Assembly: GCA_028285525.1 (NCBI GenBank)
Contig: JANQOZ010000105.1
Coordinates: 1-64,000 of the forward strand
Direction of reading: 5' to 3'
Length of the DNA stretch: 64,000 nt
From: Lysobacterales bacterium
GTDB taxonomy: Bacteria; Pseudomonadota; Gammaproteobacteria; Xanthomonadales; SZUA-38
The notes under the pieces were generated by a model, which worked only from the letters and a program-made list of their open reading frames with translations, ran no database searches and was not told the origin of the DNA. The position numbers were made by a program, and so were the translations under genes. Position 1 is the first letter of the stretch. Each line of letters starts with the position of its first letter. Below, piece by piece: positions 35,285-44,024 of this stretch.

Positions 35285-35698
35285 TTACGAAGTCTTGCTC
35301 GGCGCACCGATCGTCCAGGTGTATCCGAATGGATCTTTGAGATGGCCGTAGCGGTCACCCCAGAACTGATCAGCCAAAGGCATAGTGACTTCAGCGCCGG
35401 CTGCAACCGCCCGGTCCCACCAGGAGTCAGCGTCATCCACGGCCAGATGAAAAACCGCGCACGCGGGTTTCGGGGCCTCGTCGCCACCTCGGTACTCGGG
35501 AAAGTCATCGTGCATCATCACGAAGTCGCCATTGATCCTCAGCGCGGCGTGCATCAGCCGTGACCCATTGTCCTCCGCCTGTCTGGCGAGCTCCTCAGCG
35601 CCGAAAGCCAGCTTGTAGAACTCGATTGCGTCCGCACACTGCCCGCCGCGAATGGTGAGATGCGGCGTGACGCCGCTGGTAGGTCTGTCTTGTGCCAT
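35285..35698 (-). CDS. PhnB-like VOC family protein
   Basis: 137 residues. The ATG at 35698 has GGAG seven bases upstream. The sequence VTPHLTIRGGQCADAIEFYKLAFGAEEL, LRINGDFVMMHDDFPEYRG, HLAVDDADSWWDRAVAAGAEVTMPLADQFWGDRYGHLKDPFGYTWTIG is the typical PhnB/YdcG type of the VOC superfamily. The His and Asp pattern of the second half (GHLKDPFGYTW) is kept. It is a cytoplasmic, stand-alone gene, divergent from the AtpC-like gene. Confidence 0.9.
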   Translation of the reverse strand: MAQDRPTSGVTPHLTIRGGQCADAIEFYKLAFGAEELARQAEDNGSRLMHAALRINGDFVMMHDDFPEYRGGDEAPKPACAVFHLAVDDADSWWDRAVAAGAEVTMPLADQFWGDRYGHLKDPFGYTWTIGAPSKTS

Positions 35699-35859
35699 GG
35701 CCAATCTCCACAAGTTTCCCTCCACATCATACGCCAGCCCGTTTTCGGTTGATCGACTTACCTATTTCCGGATCATCTGTGTCTAGTTGCGATCTTCATA
35801 TCACCTTAATTAGCGCCGGGTAGGCTCCGAAATCTCGTCAGCGCTTTTGTTTATCGCCG

Positions 35860-36291
35860 TTGTCCGTACTCCAATGCCACATTGTCAGTGCCCAGGAAGA
35901 GCTCTATTCGGGCCTTGCCGTTATGGTGATTGCCAGCGGTGAAGCAGGTGAGCTTGGCATCATGCCCCGGCACGCACCCCTGATCACCCGTTTACGCTGT
36001 GGGCAGGTGAGGGTTGTTCGAGAAGACGGTGACGAGGAGCTGCTCTATGTCTCTGGTGGGCTCATGGAAGTGCAGCCACACGTTGTCACGATCCTTGCGG
36101 ACGTTGCGACCCGAGCTGCAGACCTCGATGAAGCGGCAGCGGAAGCAGCGCGCCAGTCAGCGGAGCGGACGCTGGCTGAGAACGACTCGCCCCTGGACTA
36201 TGCAAAGGCACACGTCGAGATTGCACAGGCTGAGGCCAAGCTTGCGACGCTGAAACGGTTTCGACAGGTGAGAAAAAAGCTCAACCTGTGA
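35860..36291 (+). CDS. atpC: AtpC-like ATP synthase epsilon subunit outside an atp operon
   Basis: 143 residues. The only start that keeps the usual N-terminus is the TTG at 35860, with no ribosome site visible. The beta-sandwich domain reads VLQCHIVSAQEELYSGLAVMVIASGEAGELGIMPRHAPLITRL and LLYVSGGLMEVQPHVVTILAD. The C-terminal helical hairpin is ATRAADLDEAAAEAARQSAERTL and LDYAKAHVEIAQAEAKLATLKRFR. All family landmarks are present, but neither atpD nor any other ATP synthase gene is next to it; a VOC gene lies before and GFA after. It is either a second copy or a displaced atpC. Confidence 0.85.
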   Translation: MSVLQCHIVSAQEELYSGLAVMVIASGEAGELGIMPRHAPLITRLRCGQVRVVREDGDEELLYVSGGLMEVQPHVVTILADVATRAADLDEAAAEAARQSAERTLAENDSPLDYAKAHVEIAQAEAKLATLKRFRQVRKKLNL

Positions 36292-36402
36292 CACGGCTGT
36301 GGTGCTCAACGTCTCTCTACCACCCACGGTCTAAACCCCGGCAGGACCAGGGGTACAATTGGCCAGTCCATTCGAATCAGTTGGAGTCATAGGGAGACGA
36401 GG

Positions 36403-36822
36403 ATGACGGCAACCTGCATCTGCGGCGCGGTCGAGATTACGATTGCCAGCCGGCCCGAGTTTATTCACGACTGCAACTGCAGCCTGTGTCGCAAGAGTGG
36501 CGCTGCCTGGGCTTACTTTGCCGGCGCTCAGGTGACGACAAAGGGCGAGACCGAGACTTTTGTCCGTCGGGATAAGGCCGGCGCAGCCGCCCAGCTGCAT
36601 TCCTGCCGTATCTGCGGGGCCACAACCCACTTCGATCTCACCGACGACTTTAAGGCAGACAACCCCGCGGCTGATCAGGTTGGCGTCAACATGCGGATGT
36701 TCGAACCGCATCTTCTGGAGGGTGTTGAGGTGCGATATCCCGATGGCGCGAACTGGGCCGGTCAGGGCGCGTTTGGTTACCGTCGCGAATCGATGACAAT
36801 CACCGCTGAGCAGCCGCTCTAG
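36403..36822 (+). CDS. GFA family (glutathione-dependent formaldehyde-activating-like) zinc protein
   Basis: 139 residues with a good ribosome site (GGGAG before the ATG at 36403). Zinc-binding cysteines are seen as CICG near the N-terminus, HDCNCSLCRKSGAAW, and CRICGATTH. The pattern is the standard CENP-V/GFA fold. It lies convergent to a glutathione S-transferase gene, but activity on S-hydroxymethyl-glutathione is not established for most members. Confidence 0.9.
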   Translation: MTATCICGAVEITIASRPEFIHDCNCSLCRKSGAAWAYFAGAQVTTKGETETFVRRDKAGAAAQLHSCRICGATTHFDLTDDFKADNPAADQVGVNMRMFEPHLLEGVEVRYPDGANWAGQGAFGYRRESMTITAEQPL

Positions 36823-36843
36823 CGTTTGCTCTTAGATGGCCCC

Positions 36844-37512
36844 TCAGGCGAATGCCTGGTCGATAAAGTCGAACCGTTCGTCGATCGGCGTGCTTTCCCA
36901 TTCAAGAAAAGCGTCGTCGCTAAAAATCGTGTCGGTGTAGCTCGCGCCGGGGCCGGTGACGTCGATGCCGTACGTACGAAACCGCGTCGCAACGGGCGCA
37001 TAGAACGCGTCGGCTATGGATCGTTGGCCGAAGAGCCAGGGGTCTTCCGAAGCATGAGCTTCGCAGAGCTTGTCCCACAGCGCGAGCACGCGCTTGATAT
37101 CGCGCTGGGTGCCCTCCCTGAGCCCGCTTGCATTACAGCGGCGCTGGACATTCATCGGCAGCTGATCGCGCAGATCCATAAAGCCTGAGTGCATCTCACA
37201 CGTTGCGCTGCGCGCTTGCGCCCGGACCAGCAGATCGGCTGGCCACAGCGATGGCTCGCGCTCCGCCGCCCATTCCGCGATGGCCAGGCTGTCCCAAATG
37301 ACCGTGTCGCCGACATGCAGCGCCGGCACCCGACCGTTCGGACTCACGGCGAGAACGTCCTTGATTTCCCCTTTGCCGTAGCCTTCCTGAGCGAGAGAAA
37401 TCACCGTTTCCTCAAAAGCAATGCCCGCCCAGCGCAGACACAGCCAGGGTCTGAGCGACCAGCTCGAGTAGTTTTTGTTGCCGAGGAAAAGCGTCGGATG
37501 GGTGTTTGACAT
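36844..37512 (-). CDS. Glutathione S-transferase
   Basis: 222 residues; AGGAG lies six bases before the ATG at 37512. The thioredoxin-like N-terminal domain has LFLGNKNYSSWSLRPWLCLRWAGI, with a likely catalytic Ser in YSSWS, the cis-Pro NGRVPALHVG and the glutathione-contact motif WDSLAIAEW. A helical C-terminal domain follows (SIADAFYAPVATRF). The YSSWSLRP N-terminus is typical of a bacterial GST subgroup close to the zeta/maleylacetoacetate isomerase type. The substrate is unknown. Confidence 0.93.
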   Translation of the reverse strand: MSNTHPTLFLGNKNYSSWSLRPWLCLRWAGIAFEETVISLAQEGYGKGEIKDVLAVSPNGRVPALHVGDTVIWDSLAIAEWAAEREPSLWPADLLVRAQARSATCEMHSGFMDLRDQLPMNVQRRCNASGLREGTQRDIKRVLALWDKLCEAHASEDPWLFGQRSIADAFYAPVATRFRTYGIDVTGPGASYTDTIFSDDAFLEWESTPIDERFDFIDQAFA

Positions 37513-37759
37513 AGGTCGCTCCTGCTGGATGTTGTCAGCCTACCGGTAAGCCACCTGCGCGGACACCCACAGTTTTCGACGTTGCCGAGGTTTTACTGAG
37601 TATCTGTTTACCACGGTCAAAGACTGCTCCTCTGGCGCGTTCGTGTTCAAGCCGTCGATACCGCAACCGAAGTACGTGTCGTATCCCCCTTCTGCCTACG
37701 TATTGGAAGAGCAGACCGTTCGAAATGAGCCATTCGGTCAGGGGCGAAGGGAGGCAGAA

Positions 37760-40700
37760 TTGAAGATACGTCATGGGAAGGCAGGAGCTGCGGCAGCTTT
37801 GCTGCTGAGCGTTTCGGGGATGGATTTTGCGCAGGGTGGTGGGCTGGAGCCGCCGCCCGGCGTGGTGACACCTTTTATCAGCCCAACAGAAAGCTACATA
37901 TTCTGGATCGACCCTCTACCCGTCTTTTTCCCGTCGGGAGAACTCAACCCCGACTATTATCCGGCGACCAAAGTGCTGCAGGACCTGGCTTCCATCGACC
38001 GCACCGGTCCGTGGTCGATCGGCAATCCCCAGGGTTATGACCACGGCTATGAGCTGCTCGGATTTCGCGAGCCGGATTTTGACGGTGGACCGAGGACGTT
38101 CTACTACTGGGATTGTGGTGATGCCTGCAACGGCGGGATTGCGCAGGCCGACCAGGTGGTGATGCCCACGGAGATCTGGCGCGACGAGTCTGAGTCGTGC
38201 GCGCGCAACACCCTAGGCCATGAGCTGATGCACAAGATTCAGCGTGCTTACTACACGGACACGGCACCCAACAATCTAGGTACGTGGGTTATCGAGGGGC
38301 ACGCCCGAGCGATGCAGGACAAGATCTATGCTGAGTTCGATACCCTGCCGGAAACCGACTGCCGGACGATCTACGTGGAGCAGGTCAAGAACTACCTTCG
38401 GGTAGTCAACGGCGACTCGCTCTGGGACCTGAGCTACGACGCGGCGCTTTGGTGGACCTACCTGATGGAACAGTATGGCGAGGCCACCAACGAACCCTGG
38501 TATGGCGCGGACTTCCTTGTCACCTGGTACGACCAGGCGCTGCTGGCGGGTGAAGACTCAAATTCTTTCGATATAACCAACAGCACCATCCAGTTTTTCG
38601 ACCCCTCACAGACGATCACCTCCACTTACCGCAGCTTTGTGCTGGCCAATATTTTTAAGGACATGCGGCTGAATGGTTTCAGTGATGACTTCCTGCGCAG
38701 GTACACGTACGTCGACGAGCAGGCGCCCGGTGAGGATCGCTACGCCCAGGTGAAGTTTGCTGACACCCTGCTGATCAGCAATGCGAGCACCGAAGACACC
38801 ACCACGTTCTCCGCGTCGGACTTCGGCGTGCAAAACTATAAGGTAGACATCGCGGATTGCGGTGGCGGGCGGCCGGTCCGGATCAGCTTCGAGCCGTTCT
38901 CCGAAGTCCCGGTATTCGGTACGCCCATCAACCAAAACGGTGCATGGGGGGTGATCGTTGGTCAGAGCAGCGACGACTCGCAAACGCTCTCCACCCAGCG
39001 CCCCGCCAAATACTTCAAAAAAATCGACGAGCACTGGGCCGTGAATTTCTTTCAGCCGTTCAACAATCCGTATGAAACGGTCTATGCCACCACCAGCGGG
39101 ATTGGCGGCTCAGTGATCGGTACGCTGCGTGCCCAGTGTCTGCCGTTCCCGGACAACGGGTATACGCCAGACGTACCGCTGGTCAATCCGCTCGATCCGG
39201 TAACGCCGGGTACGCCGCTGGGACTCACCTATGGAGAAGTCTGCGCCGTGCCCAGCGCGCCGCTGCCGGGTCTGGATCCGGACGACTACACAATCGAAGT
39301 GGACGATGTTCCGGCCCGCGTGCTGGCCGCCACGCCCAGTGACGACGGCCACTGCCTGCTGGTGGAGTTCCCCGAGCAACCGGGCCCGGGAACCTACGAT
39401 CTAACCGTTGGCCTCGCGGGTCAGGAGGTGACGATTCCCGGTGGTGTCGTCCACAACAACCCCAACCCTCAGGTGCTGATCGCGATCGATGCATCCAGCT
39501 CCATGCTGGAGCCGGTGGCCAACCCGAAGCTGGCGGACGTTCAGGCGCTGGTTGAGGGCTTCATCTTTGAGCGGGTGGCCGGCGCCGGCAGCATTCCGCC
39601 CAACATCGGGCTGCTGGAATTCGCCGGGGACAACATCGAGCCGAACACCGATGCGCGGGTGCTGGCGCCGTTGCTCGCGGCGGATGAGGATCATCTCGCA
39701 CGACTCAGCACCGGCCTGGACATCTTGAATACCTCTTTCGGTGGCTTTACGGCGCTAGGCGACGCACTTCTTGCCGCCGAGAGTCTTTATGCCGCTTCAG
39801 GAGACGCTGACCAGTCGCGTCACCTGATCGTGATTGTCGACGGGCCCGAGAACGACGAGGCGCTGTGGGACGACATTCGCGACCAGATCATCGCATCCGG
39901 TATCAACGTCCACACCATTGCCCTCGGGCCGCTGGCGGATCAACCGCTCCTGTTCGATATCGCACGAGCCACCGGCGGTAGCTATCGCTATGTCCACGTA
40001 GACGACACCCGCATGGACGTTGGAGCACTTTCGCAGGCGCTTTCCGACATCGCCAATCTGTTGGCCGGTGCTGTTTCTATCGCGGAGGAAAACGTGCCGC
40101 TGACGCCCAACGGCATCAATGAGTTTGGCATTGACGTTCCGCGTCAGGCGATCGCCCTGCTGCTCCCTGCCGTTCAGCAAGCCCGGGAAGCCGCTCGGCG
40201 CAGCCAGGCTGAGCTTGCTGAGCTCAACCTGATTGATCCCAACGGCGTAAGGTACGACTTCGATCTGCTCGACAACACGGCGAATGTCTTAAAGATCAAT
40301 GCACCGCGTGCGGGGACGCTGCCGGCCGGTCGGTGGGAGGCAACCTTGGTCAGCAGCGAAACAGCCAGCGACGAGCTCCAGCTGTCGGTGGCGGCGCAGC
40401 TCGAGACTCCGCTGCTTCTTAGTGCGGGCATCGCTCGTCCGGAAGCTGATGAGCCGCTCGATCCGGGCTTCCAGGAGGGCGACCCGGTACAGCTCAACGC
40501 AACGCTGGTGGATATCTGTGCGGCGAGCGCCGACTGTGACCCCGGTCGGAAAGGCAGCGCTGTGGCAAGGGTCATCGCCGGCGACGGAGCAATTCGGCAC
40601 CTGAGCCTGGCGCAGCCCGAGACCGCGGGCACCGAGGCTGACGGCGAGTCGGTCCGACGCTTCAGCTACACCCTTTTTCTGGCGGACGGTTCACCGGTCC

Positions 40701-41956
40701 GCGCCAGCGATGATGGTATGACCGGCGGTGTCGGTAGCTACACGCTCGAGTATGAGGTCCCGCTGGTCTACGACAAGTACACCGCGAGCGTTTTCCTGCG
40801 CGACGGTGTTGCCGTCGCTGACTCCGGCATCAGAACGCGCGACAGCGACAGCGACGGCCTCCCGAATCCGTATGAAGCCCGAAAGTTCTGCCTGGAAGAC
40901 GGCGTTCAGGACGGCGCGTTGGATCTTGATGACGACGGGCTGACGAGCCTGGAGGAATACGAAGCCGGTACCGATCCCTGTAACCCAGACACCGACGGCG
41001 GCGGCGAGCTGGACGGCTCGGAACTGGCCGCCGGTCGGCAGCCTCTCAACCGTGCGGACGATGCGGTCGACGGCATTCGCTATGCGCGAGTCGCTCATGA
41101 GGTCACCCACGACGATCCGCAAAGCTTTGCGTCTGCCTCCATTACCATCGAGTACGCCACCTATCCGAGGGTTGCCAACATTGTGCTGAAGCGCGGACGG
41201 CCGGGTGGGTCTGTGGAAGAAATTGCGAACCTCTCTCCGGGTACAGGCGCCCTCTATGTCGATACCAATCTGGAGGTCGGCGCCGAATACTGCTACCAGC
41301 TTGACCCCGAGGACGCGGCGGGCAACCGGGGCGCTTCCAGCCGCTGGTTCTGCGACGTCGCGCGCAACGATCCGGCTCTGCCGTGGGGTGACCTGCTGAT
41401 CAACCGTGGTCGCCCCCGAACCGATGACCCAACGCTCAAGCTTGAGCTGTCGATTTACAACAAGAGCGGAAGCGGCAGCGAGATGCGCATCGAAGGTGAC
41501 GGTCTGGACACCGGCTGGATATCCTATGAGCCTGGCTTTGAGTTTCAGCATCCCGGCGTTAGCGCTCCAACGATGGTGTCCGTGAGCGCCCAGTTCCGAG
41601 ACGTGGAGGGCCAGGTATCCAGACACTACCTGGACAGCATCGAGCTTTGGCCGCCGCAGACGCTGGGTCGACTCACCGGTCGCGCGCTGCTTGAGACCGT
41701 GTCGCCAACAGCCGGCGTCATGCTGAATATCATGGACGCGAGCTGGGAGCCGCCGGCGTATACCGACGTTGACGGGCAGTTCAGATTCACCGACCTGCCG
41801 CCGGGGGATTACAGCATTCTGGCCAGTCTGCTGGGCTGGGAGACCACCAGCAGCACCGGCTGGATGGTGACCGCCGGCGGCGAGACCAATGTAGGAGACA
41901 TTGTGCTCGACGTCATCGTTGATCCGCTTTTTGCTGACGGGTTTGAATCACCCTGA
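37760..41956 (+). CDS. Giant secreted metalloprotease-like / VWA / TSP3-repeat protein
   Basis: About 1398 residues. The TTG at 37760 has GGGAGG immediately upstream and opens a signal peptide (MKIRHGKAGAAAALLLSVSG); a GTG at 37643 is less likely. The N-terminal domain has HELMH (His154, His158) and a downstream Glu179 in WVIEGHA, the zinc pattern of gluzincin peptidases. A VWA domain starts near 572 with the MIDAS motif DASSSM (Asp577). Residues 798-816 are an odd Ala/Arg-rich stretch discussed in the findings. Around 1025-1090 are Asp-rich calcium loops of thrombospondin-3 type (DSDSDGLPNPYE, LDDDGLTSLEEYEAGTD). A carboxypeptidase-regulatory-like domain (YTDVDGQFRFTDLPPGDYSI) precedes LFADGFESP. 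A surface peptidase or adhesin is plausible; no activity is shown. Confidence 0.88.
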   Translation: MKIRHGKAGAAAALLLSVSGMDFAQGGGLEPPPGVVTPFISPTESYIFWIDPLPVFFPSGELNPDYYPATKVLQDLASIDRTGPWSIGNPQGYDHGYELLGFREPDFDGGPRTFYYWDCGDACNGGIAQADQVVMPTEIWRDESESCARNTLGHELMHKIQRAYYTDTAPNNLGTWVIEGHARAMQDKIYAEFDTLPETDCRTIYVEQVKNYLRVVNGDSLWDLSYDAALWWTYLMEQYGEATNEPWYGADFLVTWYDQALLAGEDSNSFDITNSTIQFFDPSQTITSTYRSFVLANIFKDMRLNGFSDDFLRRYTYVDEQAPGEDRYAQVKFADTLLISNASTEDTTTFSASDFGVQNYKVDIADCGGGRPVRISFEPFSEVPVFGTPINQNGAWGVIVGQSSDDSQTLSTQRPAKYFKKIDEHWAVNFFQPFNNPYETVYATTSGIGGSVIGTLRAQCLPFPDNGYTPDVPLVNPLDPVTPGTPLGLTYGEVCAVPSAPLPGLDPDDYTIEVDDVPARVLAATPSDDGHCLLVEFPEQPGPGTYDLTVGLAGQEVTIPGGVVHNNPNPQVLIAIDASSSMLEPVANPKLADVQALVEGFIFERVAGAGSIPPNIGLLEFAGDNIEPNTDARVLAPLLAADEDHLARLSTGLDILNTSFGGFTALGDALLAAESLYAASGDADQSRHLIVIVDGPENDEALWDDIRDQIIASGINVHTIALGPLADQPLLFDIARATGGSYRYVHVDDTRMDVGALSQALSDIANLLAGAVSIAEENVPLTPNGINEFGIDVPRQAIALLLPAVQQAREAARRSQAELAELNLIDPNGVRYDFDLLDNTANVLKINAPRAGTLPAGRWEATLVSSETASDELQLSVAAQLETPLLLSAGIARPEADEPLDPGFQEGDPVQLNATLVDICAASADCDPGRKGSAVARVIAGDGAIRHLSLAQPETAGTEADGESVRRFSYTLFLADGSPVRASDDGMTGGVGSYTLEYEVPLVYDKYTASVFLRDGVAVADSGIRTRDSDSDGLPNPYEARKFCLEDGVQDGALDLDDDGLTSLEEYEAGTDPCNPDTDGGGELDGSELAAGRQPLNRADDAVDGIRYARVAHEVTHDDPQSFASASITIEYATYPRVANIVLKRGRPGGSVEEIANLSPGTGALYVDTNLEVGAEYCYQLDPEDAAGNRGASSRWFCDVARNDPALPWGDLLINRGRPRTDDPTLKLELSIYNKSGSGSEMRIEGDGLDTGWISYEPGFEFQHPGVSAPTMVSVSAQFRDVEGQVSRHYLDSIELWPPQTLGRLTGRALLETVSPTAGVMLNIMDASWEPPAYTDVDGQFRFTDLPPGDYSILASLLGWETTSSTGWMVTAGGETNVGDIVLDVIVDPLFADGFESP

Positions 41957-41967
41957 CGATCGCTTGG

Positions 41968-41999
41968 AGCGGTTCGCAGCCGTGAGAGAAGGAACCGCT
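41968..41999 (+). terminator. Hairpin after the VWA protein gene
   Basis: AGCGGTTC (41968-41975) pairs perfectly with GAACCGCT (41992-41999) around a 16-base loop, 12 bases after the stop. No T-run follows; it may be a terminator or an mRNA-stabilising stem. Confidence 0.4.
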
Positions 42000-42087
42000 G
42001 ACGTCTCCCGCGTTGCATCCTGCTCTATCTGAGCAGCGGGTTCGCTTGCGCTATAGTCTGCAGGGTTGCTTTACCGGGATCTGAGCC

Positions 42088-42705
42088 TTGGACAACAACC
42101 CTTCACCGCCGACCTTTGCACCGACCAGCCGCCTTAATTTTGTGATCGGAATTTCGGCGATGGTTGTGTCGCTGGCTTCTCTGTACGCGACGTTTCTGCA
42201 GGCAGGCTCTGCTGAGCGCCAGGTTAAGGCGATGACCTATCCGCTCGTGCAGTACGGTACCGGGAATTACGATGTCGAAAAGCAGGAGCAGGCCTTGTCC
42301 ATGCGTCTGACAAATAACGGCGTCGGCCCGGCGATCATCCACAGCACCCGCTATCAATACGGCGATGAGCAGGTCGACGGGGTCTATGGGTTTATCCAGG
42401 CTTGCTGCCTCGAGGAGCTCAAGGCGTTCCGATCCCAGGATCGGTTAGATGCAGCCGCCTCCATTATTACCTCTACAGATCGCAACGTGATCCTGCCGGC
42501 CAACGAAGATATCGATATCTTCTACCTGCTGCGACGACCGGAAAACGCGGAGCTGTGGGAACTGCTGAACCAGGAACGCCGGAAGCTCGGCGTGACGGTC
42601 TGCTACTGTTCTTTACTGGATGAGTGTTACGAGTCGCCAGGGCTTGCCGTGGTCAGAGAGGTAGAGGCCTGCCCCGAACTGCCGCCACCGGGTGAGGCGG
42701 AATAG
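42088..42705 (+). CDS. Single-pass membrane protein of unknown function
   Basis: 205 residues from the TTG at 42088. After a proline-rich start there is one hydrophobic helix at ~16-38 (LNFVIGISAMVVSLASLYATFL), then a soluble domain: MTYPLVQYGTGNYD, LSMRLTNNGVGPAIIHSTRYQYG, ASIITSTDRNVILPANEDIDIFYLLRRPEN, VTVCYCSLLDECYES. Several cysteines (ACC, CYC, EC) could form disulfides if periplasmic. I recall similar N-anchored proteins of unknown function in proteobacteria but no named family. It is convergent with the SDR gene. Confidence 0.7.
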   Translation: MDNNPSPPTFAPTSRLNFVIGISAMVVSLASLYATFLQAGSAERQVKAMTYPLVQYGTGNYDVEKQEQALSMRLTNNGVGPAIIHSTRYQYGDEQVDGVYGFIQACCLEELKAFRSQDRLDAAASIITSTDRNVILPANEDIDIFYLLRRPENAELWELLNQERRKLGVTVCYCSLLDECYESPGLAVVREVEACPELPPPGEAE

Positions 42706-42723
42706 ATCGGCCTGCAGGTGCGG

Positions 42724-43728
42724 TCAGTCCCGGGAAGTGCCGACCAGACCAGTCAGCTCTTCCAGAGCTTCCCAAAGCTGCTCACGGCGCGTTTGTGATA
42801 CGTGCGTCTTTGGCAGAACCTCCGTCAGATGCGGCGCCCGATCCAGCCAGAAACCGCCGGTGCTCTGCGCCGCTTCCGCCGCAGCCGCAAGCCAGACAAT
42901 GGTGTCCGCGCCCTCCTCCGGCGACCTCAGGATGGACTTGGTGACCTTGAAGAACGTCGGTAGCGAGGTCCGTACGCCTGGGGTATCAGCCCAGCCCGGA
43001 TGCATGGCGTGGACGACCACATGGCTGTCTGCCAGCTCGCGCGCCCAGCGTTCGGTGAGGATCAGCTGCCCCCGCTTGGCCCTGGCGTAGGCTCCAGGCC
43101 CGTTGTATTCGCCGCGCTCATTTTGCAGGTCTGAGAGGCTGATCCCGGTGGTATACATCCCTCCCGAGGAGACGTTGATGATTCGGCCCGGATCGGTCTC
43201 CGTCGCCGACTCGACCAGTCGAGGCAGGAGCAGGCGGGTCAAAAGAAAGGGGGACAGCAGGTTCAGGGCGAGGCTGCGCTCGTTGCCTTCGCTCGTGACA
43301 TCCCGTTCATTAAACAGCGCGCCGGCGTTGTTGATGAGCGTATGAATCGGACCCGGGTCGGCCAGGAGCCGGTCAGCCAGGTCGCGAACCTCCGACATCA
43401 GCGACAGCTCCGCCACCTCGATGGTCGGCGCCTCCGAAGCTCCCTCACCCGCAACCTCTTCCGCTAGCTTCTCGAGCTTGCCGCGGTCTCGACCGACCAG
43501 AACCAGGCTGGCGCCCAGGTCCGCCAAAGCGTGGGTGGTCGCCAGGCCCAGGCCTGAAGTCGGACCGGTGATGACAACGCGCCGACCGTCCAGGCGCTCT
43601 TCCAGGGGCTTCCAGCAGAGGCGACGGAGGGCATAACCCGGACGGGCGAATGACAGCATGCCGGGCACGACCGTCCGATCCATCACCCGATTCAAGAAGC
43701 TGATTTTCGGTGACTGAGGTGTAGGCAC
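42724..43728 (-). CDS. Short-chain dehydrogenase/reductase
   Basis: 334 residues from the GTG at 43728 (GGAG five bases upstream). The Rossmann motif VVITGPTSGLGLA (Thr54, Gly55, Gly59, Gly61), the NNAG motif (INNAGALFN), INVSSGGMY and the catalytic YARAK are all present. The basic residue after beta-2 (LVGRDRGK) suggests NADP(H). The extra ~45 N-terminal residues and overall length resemble the retinol dehydrogenase/DHRS12-like branch. The substrate is unknown, probably a lipid or aldehyde. Confidence 0.93.
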   Translation of the reverse strand: MPTPQSPKISFLNRVMDRTVVPGMLSFARPGYALRRLCWKPLEERLDGRRVVITGPTSGLGLATTHALADLGASLVLVGRDRGKLEKLAEEVAGEGASEAPTIEVAELSLMSEVRDLADRLLADPGPIHTLINNAGALFNERDVTSEGNERSLALNLLSPFLLTRLLLPRLVESATETDPGRIINVSSGGMYTTGISLSDLQNERGEYNGPGAYARAKRGQLILTERWARELADSHVVVHAMHPGWADTPGVRTSLPTFFKVTKSILRSPEEGADTIVWLAAAAEAAQSTGGFWLDRAPHLTEVLPKTHVSQTRREQLWEALEELTGLVGTSRD

Positions 43729-44024
43729 GGGCGCTCCGGTTGTTGTGTTGTTTTAAGGGGCCCGCACTGCGGGAGCACAGACTCTAGGACACTCAAGATC
43801 GATGGCATGTGAAAGACCGTTGAGACAGCCAGGTCGGCGGGGCGGCACTATTCCGTGCGCTATCTGCCTTCCAGGTCCCCAAGCAGCCTGAGTCAAAGCG
43901 GAGCTTTTTTTGGGCAGTAAGTAACTGAAATAATTCATAATTCATGGTTGTTCATAGATAGATCAAGCAACTTCTCCGGCCTGTTCTAAGACTTAGGGCA
44001 TCGCGATTGCACGGAGTTTGCTTC
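43729..44024. other. AT-rich divergent intergenic region
   Basis: 296 bases between the SDR gene (minus) and the first CSLREA gene (plus). The part nearest the CSLREA gene (about 43905-43970) is distinctly AT-rich with repeated ATAATTCAT-like elements, consistent with a promoter region. No RNA gene or convincing frame is seen. Confidence 0.35.
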
